Below are positions 12,157 to 24,600 of a stretch of 64,000 nucleotides of DNA, in pieces. The translations under genes and the position numbers were made by a program. Each line of letters starts with the position of its first letter. The first letter of the stretch is position 1. The stretch is taken from the NCBI GenBank assembly GCA_013397845.1, contig VZTG01009275.1:1287256-1351255 (forward strand). Direction: 5' to 3'. The stretch is from Melanocharis versteri. Its lineage: Eukaryota; Chordata; Aves; Passeriformes; Melanocharitidae. The notes under the pieces were generated by a model that was not told the DNA's origin, ran no database searches, and worked only from the letters and a program-made list of their open reading frames with translations.

Positions 12157-15109
12157 ACAAATGCAAGAACATTTGCCCATTTCTGCTGGCTGTGTCCAGA
12201 GATGAAGAGCCTCCCAAAGTCTGTGCAGAAGGGAGCACCGGCACCTTATGGAGAGTTCAGGTTTTGTTTAAGGGTTACAGAACGTTGCCACTGCCGGCAG
12301 TAGGGTGTTCCCACATCGCTCCAGAACTGCAGGAGGGAAGGACCCTGTGGCTGGCGGGCGGCTCCCCCAGCAGGTGATGGATGCTCAGGTTGTGTAAGGA
12401 GCTGCAGATGCTGCCATTGACTCACGCTGGCTCTTTTTGTTCGGATCGCAGTGGGAGCCAGGCCTTATGTAATGTTCATTGTCACATTCTCAGTGCCAGC
12501 ACTGTCATGTCAGCAGAGGGGAAGGATTAGCTCTCCCTTTTCTTTCTTTATGGGTTGGTTTTACGGTTTGGTTTTTTGGTTTTTTTTCGTTTCTCCCACA
12601 CTTTCTTGCAGCAGCTTTTGTTGTTTATGTTGTCAGGGAACAACCAGTTTCAGGCTGGTTTTAGTTTTGTGGTGCCTTTTAGGAGGGAGATTGTTTGCCC
12701 GGAGAGAATAAAAGAGCAGGTCCTGCAACTCTCTCAAAACTGATATATGGATGTGTTTTTAAAAGCCTGTTTTAAAAGTCTGTTATTTTTAGCAAAGCCA
12801 GTTTCCGTTCCCCACAAATCACAGTGGGCTCCTTAATACTCACATCCAGTGTGGGTGAAGACTAGATCCATTGTCCAATATTTATGTGGAATGGGGAGAA
12901 GCACACTTGCCTTCCTCGGAAGGGTGGTCCAGGACAAGCAGATGCTCCCCAATTTATGATTTTACAGGCTGCTTCTTTTTCCTTCAGTTTAATATTCCTG
13001 TGGAGAACACATCAGTTAGAAGGGATCAATGCCACTTAGTTTGTTTGCGATTTGAGAGAGATGAAATGAAGGAGGAGAATTGTTTTCTTCCTTCCCAGCC
13101 AGCAGCGTGTGGCCACCAGTTAGCTGTGAGTCACAACAGAGAAACTGCATAGCTGGAGTCTCAACAGTCTCAGGCTGCATAGGAAGAAGGGATTTAAATC
13201 ACGAAGTAATCCATTAAGGATGGCTTTAAATGCAATTTGGGGGGAATAAGTTCCTGTTGATTTTTCAGTAAACACTTCTTTGCTTTGTGTAAAGCATGTA
13301 GGGGTCTGCTGGACTAGTATAGTAAAACTGTTTGCTCCTTTTTGAAAAAATACTTATCCTTTTATGTGATTCCCCCCACCACCATTTTTTACATTTAAAT
13401 TATAATTTAATAGAGGTGTTAATATGTTGTATAATGTAAATTAGAGAAATTCTAGTGTTTGTTAGAATCAAACTGTTCAAAACCACTGATCTCAGGTTTA
13501 TTTCTTACTAGATTTTTAAATGGAGCAGAGAAGTATTAATTGTTATTTTGCAATAACATTGCAAGTTATCGCTTGCAAACTGTTACAAGATTTTTTTGTC
13601 ATAGAGAAGCTTAAGCTCATGATTCCTTTACTCATGCAGCTGTGTGCTTTATAATAATGTTCTGCTAGACACTGAAGGCTGCCTGTGAGGTATCAAAATG
13701 GTGCTAGTACTGATCTAACACAGAGGTGAGATTTCCCCCGAGCAATCAGCAGTCACCTTCATACACATCCAGTTTGGAGTGTTTGTGTGTGAGCTGAGCG
13801 TGTTAGGAGGAATCTTATGGCCCCAACCAACCATTGTACTCATTTGCTGCCAAACAAAAAAGAAGAACATAAAAGGAGATTATTATTACCATAAAACATG
13901 GCTGTGTAGCAGAGGCTGAAGAGCGTTAGGCAGTACAGACTTAGAAATATCTGTTTTTATTAAACTGTCTGTGCAAATCCTCTTGTGATTTGCCAGTGTG
14001 CTTGATCCTGTTTCTATGGCCAGGCACCACAATGGCCAGTGTGAAGTCTTGGTTACAAAACAGGCTTTACGGGACAAATCTTGATGAGTCCCAGATATGG
14101 GGCTTGCCTGGAGGTTGGAGAGGTGATGGAATCCTCTTTACTGTTCAGCACTGGAGCAGCATTAGTGTTAAACCTGCCCTTTCTGAAGGGATTTGTATGG
14201 GATGGATGTGTACTCAGGAACGAGCATGTCCTGTGCCTAAATCACTTGTGTTGTAGTGGGCAAAGAGATTCTGTGAAGTCACTTTGGCTTTTGTGGCTCT
14301 CTGTAGGTACAGGGGAGCCCTGCTTCTCCTCCTCAAGTGAGGAAGGACTCCATTCTGCTTCATCCTGCATTCTTGCTTTTTACTCCATGGTATTTGTAAT
14401 AGTTAATTAAATAATGCTTTAGTGTTTACAGTGCTGGTGGGTCCTCTGATGAAAGTGATGGGCAGAAATGCCCTGAGTCCCCACATCCCCTGATGATTGC
14501 TGTTTCACGTAAGGGTTTGGCTCCTGGCATACACGACCCTGCTGTGAGCAACTGTCGTGTAGAAGGGGAATAGTTGCTTTCACATTTCTCTCTCAACTTT
14601 ATATGTAAGAAGTGGTCTTAAAGCTTTGCAGGGTGAAAGAAAAACATGAAGACAACAGAAATGTGTCCACATTCTCGAGGTTTCCTCATCTGGAAGTGGG
14701 CGTCCTTTCTGTGCAGGCTGAGGAGGAGGCAGTCATCAGCACATGGCATTTACTTACTATCTGAAGTGTTCTACCTTAAAAAAAGCAAAGCCCAGAAAAC
14801 TTCAGAACTATTTTTATCTTTGTTGAAAGACAGGACATAATACATGAGAGAGGCTGTCTTGGATGTTAATTTGATGTGCAGTTGATTGCAGGGTTTAACT
14901 TCTGGGTAGGATAAACATGACAGCTCTTTTGTCCTCCCTGAGTAAGCAAGAGGAATTTTTCCAGGTGTTTCCCCCTAATATCCCAGCCCGGTTTCTCAAC
15001 AGCCTCAGTGCTGTTGAGGCACTGTGCTGGAAGGCTGTCTGGCTATCTGCTGTAAGGGTGGTGCAGAGGGTTTGATTTGGATTTCTTGGAGCTGTAACCC
15101 TCCTCAGGC

Positions 15110-15680
15110 AGCTCCCGGCCGATCCAGTGCGGGACTGGGAAGAGTCCAGCGGCAGGTAATCAGTTTATCTCGCAAAGTGCCCTTCCTCCAGCGATTAAAC
15201 ATTGAGCGCAGCGTGCCCGCGTGTGCAAAGGCAGGAGATGGGGCAGGTCGGAATAACTCAGCCATAAAACAGTAGCGGCAGCCACAATCTGGCCCTGTTG
15301 TGTAATTGCCCTTGGTGGGAGGCTCCGAAGTGGGTCAGATCGGTGCGAGAAACGAGGGCAGGCTGTGGGCTGTGCACCGCGTACCTGCTGCCGGCTCCCG
15401 CTGCCGCCCGGCGGGGTGGGAGCCCTCCCGAGACCCGAGACCCGGCTCGGGCAGCGGCAGCGAGCCCAGCGAGGGAGGGAAGGGACACGGATAAACGGCA
15501 GCGTGACAATAGGCACAGAGGAGTTAACCATCTTTGTCTCAGCCAGCTCTGCGAGATTTAATTAAGTCTTTTCAAAAGCTTCTGTTTAACTCTCCCGCAT
15601 ATGGCCGGGGCTGCCGAGCGGGTGTCGGGAGTTGGCTTATGCAGAACGTGTACTCGTTGCTAAACGAAAATAAAGCTTAG
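15110..15680. promoter_or_regulatory. CpG-rich patch, candidate promoter or first exon of RAD54L2
   Basis: By hand count there are roughly 40 CpGs in about 560 bp, against a CpG-poor background, concentrated at 15361-15480. It lies 3 kb upstream of the first coding exon, which needs an upstream non-coding exon. A donor-like ggcag|gtaatc ends at 15155 on the + strand. The minus strand has a short Ala/Arg-rich frame with a donor-like sequence near 15382, so a divergent transcript is also possible. No TSS can be fixed. Confidence 0.4.
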
Positions 15681-17462
15681 ATTCGAACCCTTTTGTGCTT
15701 CAGTCTGAGGGAGAGCTGCTTTCCACTGGGTTTGGTTTTATCTATAGAAATACAGGGACCCATATGCTTGCCTTTAAACAATTTTCAGAGAGTGTTCTGT
15801 GTTTTGATTTGGTTTTTTTGTTTTTTAAGGTTCTGGGACAAATGATGGAACTTGAGAGGATGACACACAGGAGGACACTGATGGGAGAAACTGTATCATG
15901 TGTCATTCTTTGACCCGGAGCATTTAGTGACATTACAGCACTTCTGCTTTTTCTGTTTGTAGAGGAGAGTTGATTCCTGCCATATTAACAGTGTTTGTGT
16001 TTCTTTGGTCGGTTGATTTGATTTTTGTTTTGATCATGGTCAGTTTGCTGGGATAGTAAAACTTAGAAATTTTAAAATATGCTTCTGTGGATATAGTTTC
16101 AAGGTGGTTTATAGCACAGTATGGACAACATGGGAATAAATAAATAAATCCATCTGAAATCCTGGGTGACACACAAACATGACCCTATTGACCATCTCTT
16201 CCTGAAATGTAAAGAAATATGCAGCTTTGCAAGTTACAAGTTTGAATGTGTTTGTTTTCATTAGGGCTGAATATCAGGTGGAAGGGAACATTCTTGCTAT
16301 GTAAAAGAAAAAAATGAGCCACTGTTTTGAAATACACATAGACTTTAGCACAACATTTGTTGGGAAAAACTTCTGATAATGGCTTTGTGTCTGCAGCCCT
16401 TGACTGAAGTCACCAGACGTCAGAAAGCAAGTGATGCTGGAGGTCACAGTATTGCAGCAGCCTGACAGCAACTGGGCTTGTACCTGCCTACCAGCAGACC
16501 ACAGAAGCTGAATTAATATCTTTGGCTTGTGTAAACTGGCACAGTTCCACTTGAGCTAATTCAGGTTTTGCCCTTTTCTACCATCTGCTTGACTAAGCCA
16601 ACTTATTTTGTGTGACACGTGTAATAGTGGAGGGGCTTCAGTTGTCTCTGCCTGGTGGTAAAGTGCTCCTGGGACTGAGTGGTGAAAGGCTTCCTGTTCC
16701 AAAGCCAATCTCTGCAAAGCCTTCTCATCCCTGTGTTTACTTTCTTTCTGACACTCTTCAATGTTATTGAGGAGCTGAGAGGGGCAGAGCAGGAGCTGAT
16801 GACTTCAGCTGGAAGAATTCAGCATACTCAACAGTTAGATTTTCAGCCCTGCCACAGGGATGTTGAGTTGTCTTTAACCTTCAGGCTTCTGAGTTAATCT
16901 GGTAACTGCTGAAACACAGCTGAAAATGAAATTTAAGTTAAATGAAATTAAATTTTAAGTGTTCGTAGATATTTGAACTGCCTTATTTGCTTAGAAGTTT
17001 GGGGTTTAGTCTTTTCTTTATAAGTGTCTGATTAGTTCTCAAACATTTTATAGTTTACAGGGGAAATGTGGTATAAGTAGGGGGCAGTGGGAAGTGAGTG
17101 ATGAGGAAATATTTCCTTCGTCTTTCTTTGAAGCTTTCTGGAGAATGTGTGGGTAGTAATTCTTCTGCAGCTTGATCTTTGAATACATCCTTTGCTTATG
17201 TTCCTTAAGATCAAGATGCCTTCTTTATTTTCCTGTCTTGGTTGTGTTTCTTTTCATCCATCTTGCAGAGCTCCTTTAGGATCATTCCGTGTGTATGGAA
17301 GAGGAGTGCTCAGGAGTACCTGTCACTGTCCAGAAGGGACAGTGCATGGTCTGAACAGATAAACTTGTGACTTTGTGATTTCCCTGGTCCTCTCTTCAGG
17401 CTTTGAGGATGCTGAAGGCTTGGTGGCAGAGAGATTTTTCAGTGTCTGCCTGTTCTCACGGA
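15681..17462. other. No gene recognised
   Basis: AT-rich unique-looking sequence between the CpG-rich patch and the ERV-like remnant. I see only short frames and no recognisable repeat. Confidence 0.6.
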
Positions 17463-17483
17463 GCTAGCTGCAAAACAGCTAGC
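17463..17483. repeat. Perfect 8-bp inverted repeat (hairpin)
   Basis: gctagctg and cagctagc are separated by caaaa, just upstream of the LTR-like remnant. Stem 8, loop 5. Function unknown. Confidence 0.6.
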
Positions 17484-17542
17484 AGGCTTTTGTAAATAAC
17501 TTACTTATCATGCACCTGTGAGATGTTTTTGGACACTGTTAT

Positions 17543-17767
17543 TGTAGGACCAAGGTCTCTTTAGCAAACGTGTGTGTTCTGGATCTAGCCAATAGCCCTG
17601 GTGTGGAGTCAGCTAAGGTCCAATGGCCTTTCTGTAATTCTGAGGATAAAACCCTACTGTATGTAAATAATAAAGGGGCATTTCTATCTAGTCACTCCTG
17701 AGTTCGGATCTCTCCTTCCTCCCCGGGCCGTGTCCGTACCGGCGACAACTGGTGACCCCGACGTGAT
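17543..17767 (+). mobile_element. Endogenous retrovirus remnant: LTR end plus tRNA-Trp primer-binding site
   Basis: An LTR-like stretch with an AATAAA at 17669-17674 ends ...GACA at 17747. Two bases later comes TGGTGACCCCGACGTGAT (17750-17767), an exact 18-nt match to the tRNA-Trp primer-binding site used by avian alpharetroviruses. The order LTR-CA, 2-nt spacer, PBS is canonical. The 5' edge is a guess, from a TGTAGG at 17543. No gag or other viral coding sequence follows, and no target duplication is visible. Confidence 0.7.
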
Positions 17768-18553
17768 CTACGCACCAACGACAAGGCTTTATTTTTGTGT
17801 TCTACCACAAGTTCTGCTGTGATGAACTGGAGTGGTGTAACAGAGAAGTTATGCACAGCCAGCCCCAGTTCTTGTCCTTGAGAGAAAGGAAATGCAAATT
17901 TTGTCTGATCCATCTTTCTTTTGTGTTTACTTTTCTTCCTGCCCTGTTTTACAAAGGGAGTTCAACCTTTAGAAACTGGATCTTTATTGTCTTCTGCCTG
18001 AGTTATGAAGGTAACGCTGTTTTTGTTGCCTGGCTGGATCAGAGAGTTCAGCCAGGCTGTGATGAGGAGCTGGGTGACCTTCGCAGTGGGTACAGCTGAG
18101 GCAGGAGAGGGTTTCTGTCTCTGACCCACATCTGCTCACTGTGATGGTGTTTGCAGGGATCAGGGTAACAGGTATCCAGAGGGGATGTCGACACTGATCC
18201 TTTTTCGTGTGCTTCCTGTTTGGATGGTAGTGTTCTGAAATTGTTCATGTAATTTATTAATTGTTGCATCTCTGAATAATCAGGCATTGATACCAGGAAT
18301 CTTTCTGCTGTGTGCATGTCAAGGATACCAATGACGACATGGAGATTCTTCAGTGCTGAGCCTGTATCATTGTGATCCATTTCTTATGGCATCTGTTTTC
18401 TACACAGGATTTTGTGCTTTGTCTGATATCTAAGCCTGTTATTTATAAGGCTGATTTGTATTTTTATGTGCAGCAATGCTGCTGTGATGTTGAGCCTTGA
18501 GGCTCAAAGGTTGGGGTTTGCTGGGCTCATGTACCTCTTTTGTGTCCTTTCAG
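17768..18553. other. RAD54L2: No gene recognised; intron or flank directly 5' of the first coding exon
   Basis: Unique-looking sequence ending in the polypyrimidine tract and acceptor of the first coding exon. Short frames only. Confidence 0.6.
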
Positions 18554-18609
18554 GGCTGCCTCACGGTAGAACATGAGCAGGTAATGCACAAGGAGCACCA
18601 CTGGGAATC
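18554..18609 (+). other. RAD54L2: RAD54L2 5' UTR part of the first coding exon, with two upstream ATGs
   Basis: A pyrimidine-rich tract ending in cctttcag precedes 18554, so an upstream non-coding exon must be spliced to this one. The 56 nt before the start codon hold ATGs at 18573 and 18584. The first ORF is Met-Ser-Arg-stop; its TAA (18582-18584) overlaps the second ATG as TAATG. The second ORF is out of frame with RAD54L2 and overlaps its start. All three ATGs have a purine at -3 (A, G and A in order). The main start at 18610 is chosen because it begins the conserved MSDES N-terminus. Confidence 0.8.
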
Positions 18610-21600
18610 ATGTCAGACGAGTCAATCTCAGGGAGTGATCCGGACCTGGACCCGGACTTGGAGCAGGAGGATATGGAAGAGGAGGAGGAGGAAGATGAGG
18701 AGGAGGCGATGGAGGAGGACAATGATGGGGATGATGAGGAGGACTTACTTGATGAAAGTGGTGAGTGAATGGGGTTGGGAGTTATAGATTGTTGTAGAAA
18801 ACTGGCTGTCACCCCTTGGGAGATTGTGTGAGGGTTAGGATTTGTCCAGCTCTTGGTAGGGAGAAGTCCTTATGTGGCTGTTTAGTTTAAATAGGTATTT
18901 AATGTATGTTAAATATGGTCTCCTGGCCAAAAAGTGTTTCCATCATGAAAACAAGCCACAAGCATAAATGGTAAGGAGGATAGAATTTTTAAAATAGCTT
19001 CAGATTTTGGGGAAGCAATTATATGAAGAAGTAAGTACGTCGATTTACAATTATTTGTATTATTTAAAGGATGTGGTGAAAATAAATATATTTACATCAT
19101 TGTCTTGCCTCTTACATAAACAATTTGATGGATGCTGTGGACAGTTATCGTTCATTTACGATAATCATCTTTAACAGCTAGAAAATGTTCTTTTCTGCCA
19201 GCGTACAGGTTGCGTTCTCCTTTGTTTGTTTTACAAGATGAAAGATGGAAGTGCTGACTAAGTAAGTTGTCACCTTCTATCCTCACTTAGTTCCACCTGC
19301 CCTACTCTCCTCTTCGGGAGAGGAACAATTCAGGTCAGGGCCAATACAGGTGTTTGTGGGCCTGTGCTGTGCAGGTTACATTTGAGTGTTATCAGGTAAC
19401 TGTTCTGGGTCATGGCATGATCCTAGAAATGTTTGTTGGTCCAGAAGGGCTGATGTTCTAGGGCACATAGACAGGAATGCAGAGCTCAGGTGGGAATTCC
19501 CCATGCTGAATTTGCCATCAAACTCTTTGTATCACAAAACTGTAACCAGAGCCTGAGGGGATGCTCTATTTGCTTCCTTTAAAATTGCAGCTTTTAATAA
19601 CTTCAAAGGGTATGCAGGTGTTTGAATACACCTACCTAAACCTACTGAGAGTAGTCTTCCTTTTCTTAGCATAGAATGTGTTAAAAACAGATACTTCTCT
19701 TTTCTTCTAGTTTCTAAAGAATTTTTGGCTCCAAATTAAATTGTTGTCCTCAAGTGTTGCTTGTTTTGTTCTTACATTCTTTCAGCCATGTGCTACTTGA
19801 AGATGCTGTTTTGATTTTAAATGCTTTTATAAAAACGTTTACACAAACAAATTGTGTTCCTCTTTTTTTATTCATGTGATGGCTTTTTCTAATGAGAAAG
19901 TAGCAGCAATGGAAGTGTTAGTTCAGGTAAGAAACAAAGGAATTCCCAACACCAACACAGATAAGAGTTTGCAGGTCACAGATTACTGTCTCAGGGACTG
20001 GTGATGATGATGTCACTTTGTTCACAGGACCCTGCAGCCACTGGAGCAGTAGGAAGTGTGATATGGTTGCCAAACTTGTATTAACAGAAGGGAGTGTCTG
20101 TATGTCATGTCCAAGTGGGTCATTCCTCATGGTTATTTTATCATAGATTTACATACTTTATCATCAACATCTGTATTGTTGTGAGTGAATAATCATAGTT
20201 GCTTGTCAGGATTATTCTTTCCAGAGCAAACAAGATCAATGTAGGTATCCAGAACATTGTGAACTGCTAATGACAGCTGTTTATTTTCATGTTAAAACAC
20301 TAGAAATATGTTTGTTTTATATTTTTGTAGTGACTAATTAAAAATAAATTTTAACAAATGTAGAAAATAATGAGGAACAGTAGAAAGACAATTTACATAA
20401 AACTAACATAAAATATTTTTATGGCTGTTCATTAGGTACAAGGGAAAACTCCCTTCCATGCGCTGAGCAAAGCTAGATTGCCTCTGAGGTTTCAGATTGT
20501 TCAGCTTTAATTCTGTCTGCCACAATATCAGAATGCTTTCTGGGTGCTTAGATGTATAATTATTATCTTCTGTAGAGGTGTCCAGTCTGCTTTTCCTGAT
20601 ATTTCCTTACAGCTACACACTGCCTCCAAAATGTCATTTGGCATCTGTATCACCTTAGATCTAATATAAACCAGTCTCCTTCTCTTTAGCCTATGAAATA
20701 TAACCAACTTCAGAATTAAGAGGTTCATTTTATTTTGCCCATCTGATGCTTGTAGCTCTGTCTCTTTGTAGATTAACCTCATTCATAAAAATCATATTGG
20801 GAACAGACAGTTTTATTCATAAGAAGGGATGCAGTGCTCTAATGTTTATATTACGAAGCTTTTAAAAAGCTTAATTTTAATAATTTCTGTTAAAACTTTG
20901 TTCTCCCTATTCCCAGCTCTGCTGTTTTCCTCCCCTCCTGGTATTGTGGTTGTTCTGATCCCAGTGAGGATCCTGGGGGGATCTTTCCCTTGTGGATGGG
21001 CTCTTGCATATTTCTAGCACTGCAAGCTTTAGATGATTATTAATCTTTCACAGCTATTTCCTTGGAAGGGTGACAGGCTGCATAAACATTTTCTCCAAAC
21101 TGAAACTGATTACTTGTTTTAAATAACAGTGATTATATCAATTACAGAACTAACATTTTTACTGTTTGCTTGCAAAATAGTGGCTTTGTTTAGGATTTCC
21201 ATGTATTGATGGTGACTCAGCTTAACTTTCCAGTATTAATATAATGTTATCCACGCTTGGTGATGGTGGATAGTATCGTCTCAAACTTAGCAGTGACTTG
21301 TGTTTTGCGTGTTTAACCTGTTTTTGTCTTTCTGAAACATGTGGTGAGTGGAGTTAATCCTTGTGTGTCGTTTCAGTTTCATAATCTTCTAGGAGTTCTT
21401 TTTACATTCTGGTACTTGAGTGCTATCTTCAGTTTTGGTGCATTTATCTCATTTCTGCTCAGTTTTGTTTCCATTTAGTATAGGCTGTCCTGTAGGAGGT
21501 CTGGAGTTTAGTTTGGACTTGTTTGGTTCAGGCTTTCAGTCTTGATGAAAGCAGCTCTTCAAACTTTGCCCCCTGCCCTCAAGGAAACCAAAGAGCATGC

Positions 21601-24600
21601 AAAGCTAGTTTTCTGAGTATTTCTGAGTAAGCGAAAGCTAATAGCCACATGGCTTACACCCTTTATCCATTTCTTCAGTGAACCTTAGCATCATGTGTAG
21701 GAGCTCTTACAGCTTTAGTCTTTTTCTTTTCTAGAATGCTCCTTGCGGAACATACCTACCCTGACACATACAGCCCCTTCCCCGGCTGCCAGACTGCACA
21801 CCCATCCCAGCAGCACGCTTCAGTCCTAGCCAGAGGCTGCCACTGCTTTTCCAGCCTTGTCATCCCTGCCCACTTCATCTGTTTTCTCATCACTTGTGGG
21901 TTGCAGCACCTGTTTTATCATGTTTGATTTTGTGATAGCAATGCGTGACTGCTAGGAACTTTTTTCGTTAACTCCCTAAATCTTTTTCATTAGAAATGTG
22001 ATGTACTGATGACTGTAGAGATAAAGGGCTGTTTCAAGTCCTCACTTTTTCTCTGATCCTGGTTGTTGCTCAGGGCTGTGTAGGACTCCATAGGAATAAA
22101 AGCTAATTTGAGCAAAGAGGAAACAAACCTCCAGTATGAATTTTACAGATCATTTCAAATGCATGGACTGTTCATACCTCAGAGCTTTCCTGAGGAAAGC
22201 TGTTGAGTGTTTGAATGAATCCCACTGTACTGTTCTGTTTTTCCACTTTGGGAATGTCTCTGGATTATTCTGACTGATGTCTCTGGAATTTATTATCTCT
22301 TATTCATACATATTGCTGTAATTCTGCTATTAATAGTGATGGCAAGTTGCTTGTTTTCTTACCTCTGAGTATATGGGTTAAACACTTTCTTAAAGTGCAG
22401 TTCAGGGGTAAAAGTGGTTGTTCAGTTCTCTCGAAGATGTCTTAATGAGCAGAAGCATTCCGACACTGTCCTCAAAGGCTCCTAGTTGTGTTTGCATTAC
22501 AGGGTGCATGGCACAGCAGACAGGGCTTGGAATCAGTGCTTTTAGGGAATAGCAGTGAGCAGTTTTCCAGTACTACAGCAGTGCTGCAATTCTTACTGTA
22601 CAAAGATAGCAGGCAACGCCAAATAATAACATATTAGATGCTGCTGTTGTGATAAGACAAACTCCATGGAATTGGCCTTGTCTCCTGCACTGTGCTGTGC
22701 ACTTTTTCTCCTTTCCTGTCCCCTCTTTCTTTTCCCAGGGCTGGGAGTGTGCAAGCTCTGTGGCATCTCTGTTTGGCTAGTGGAGAACTGGAGGAGATCC
22801 CTCTTCCCAGCTCAGACTCATACTGTTTCTCCTGCTCCCTGACAAAGTGCTGGAGCTAATCAAGACTGGTTTGTGTGGGGTTTTGTGGACATACATACTC
22901 TTGGAGAGGAGTGAATGAGGAGCACAGTTTGTTGGTGGTACAAGTCCAGGAGAGGAGGACACATGGGTGCAGTGATGTTTTGCACTGCAGCTTCTTGGTA
23001 GGGTGAGGGTATCAGGGTCAGGTTTCAGAACATCTGAGAGATTGGCACATGAGGTGAGTGAGGAGGAAGAGAGAACCTTTTCCTCACCCTAACCTCTTAA
23101 AACTATTCTCATCCTGCTTATGACATTTGGTAGCTCAAACAGAGCTACCTTTCTGCAGCACGATCCACAATGTATTTCAGTAGCTGCTTTCTGCTTGAAC
23201 TTGAGCTGCCACTTGGTACTGACAGTTCTGAGCTTCCCTCCTTGATACCAAGGCAGGAATTCTTGACTTCACATGGCAGCCACTGCTGATCCAAGCTTGA
23301 AAAGATCTTTGCTTCCCTTGAACCCTCACTAGAGGAAAGCCTGTTCATTTAAAGGGGTCCTGCTTGATCAGCTTTTCCTACAATTTTCTCTTGGTCGTGG
23401 AGGGGAAAAAGTGTTGGCATGAAATTATAGCAAGAATGGATTTTGTTTAATATGATGCTCCTTTGTGGCTCTTTGTGGGTCATCGTTGTGGGGTGCAATT
23501 ACATTGAAAGGGAAGTCAATTTGTAGCTGCCTGGGCAATTTCTTTGTCTAATCTGTTGGGAAAAATGAGTAGTTAACACCATACTTACTAGAAAGTTCAT
23601 TAGCACCCAGAGTTATTAAAACTGAAATGATTTTGGAAATCTGTTTTTAAAGTCATGTGAAAGTGTGGGTTAATATTTCTTTGAATGGTACATGAATGCA
23701 TCCTTAAGGTACAGAGATCTGCTGCTCATTTTGGAGATGGTGTTATTCATGTGCTTCCCACCCTAAATCATTCTATCTTTTCTTCTCCCCGACAAAGTGC
23801 TGGAACAAAACAAAACTGGGGTGTGTGGGAGTCCCCAGCTGGATGTGTGTGGTTGGGAACAGAGCAACTTTCTGTCCTTACAGGGGAAGAAAGTCTTTGG
23901 TATAAATCTGTTCATTTTGCAGGCTCCTCCTCCTCAAATATGTGAGTTTTTACTTTTTGACTGTAGTTATTCTTATAAATTAGGTCATGTTATACTTACC
24001 TGTATGAAACTGAGAGAGAGGAAGAGTATGGAGACAGTCTGCTATCTTGCTAAATAGAATATCCTATTCTATATCATTTTATATCCAGATTTAGAAAGGC
24101 CCATCCTGCTGGAGATAATAAGGAGAAGAAAAAAGAAACTGCTGTTAGAAAGTGATTTCCCTGCACTTTTTACTTGAAATGAATGATCCTGCTCATGTTG
24201 GTAAATGGAGATTTGTCCCAACAACCACGCAGCTTTTGCCTTCTACTTTTGACCAGGCTGCACAGCATTTTCTTTTAGGAAACACTGGTTTTAAGTTGTC
24301 CTGCCTATCTACTAGAAAATTAAATTTATTCCTTAGGAAGAGGAGGAGCAATTAGGTACTTACTGCTTTAATCTCTCCACTCCTTTTAGAAAGCAGCCTT
24401 TCACAGCTGTGTCTCCAGGTGGCACCAAGGTCAGATGGGCGTCCCAAGGTCGAGGCAGCCTCAGAGAGCATAACTGCTCTTTGAGGAACCCTGCTTCCAT
24501 CTGCTGCAGTGTGTGGCACAGTGGACTTGGTTGCTGCGTGCTTCCTGCTTCAGACTGGTGACATGTGCTTTGATCTCCTGTCCTTGTTTAGCTGGAGGCG

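Larger units (their letters stand above)
1..15100. other. No gene recognised; intergenic or far-upstream intron of RAD54L2
   Basis: Only short frames (101 codons or fewer, apart from the CR1 region and a 123-codon minus-strand frame at 3601-3972), none with a motif I recognise. The region contains two CR1 fragments, a T tract, an AT microsatellite and D-box-like sites, listed separately. The stretch at about 4970-5770 has the look of an old LTR or ERV fragment but I cannot identify it. If the first non-coding exon of RAD54L2 lies outside the window, all of this is intron. Confidence 0.6.

Noticed and set aside
14441..14480. Box C/D snoRNA-like tgatga ... ctga
   Set aside because: The boxes are too close together, with no terminal stem or D'/C' boxes.
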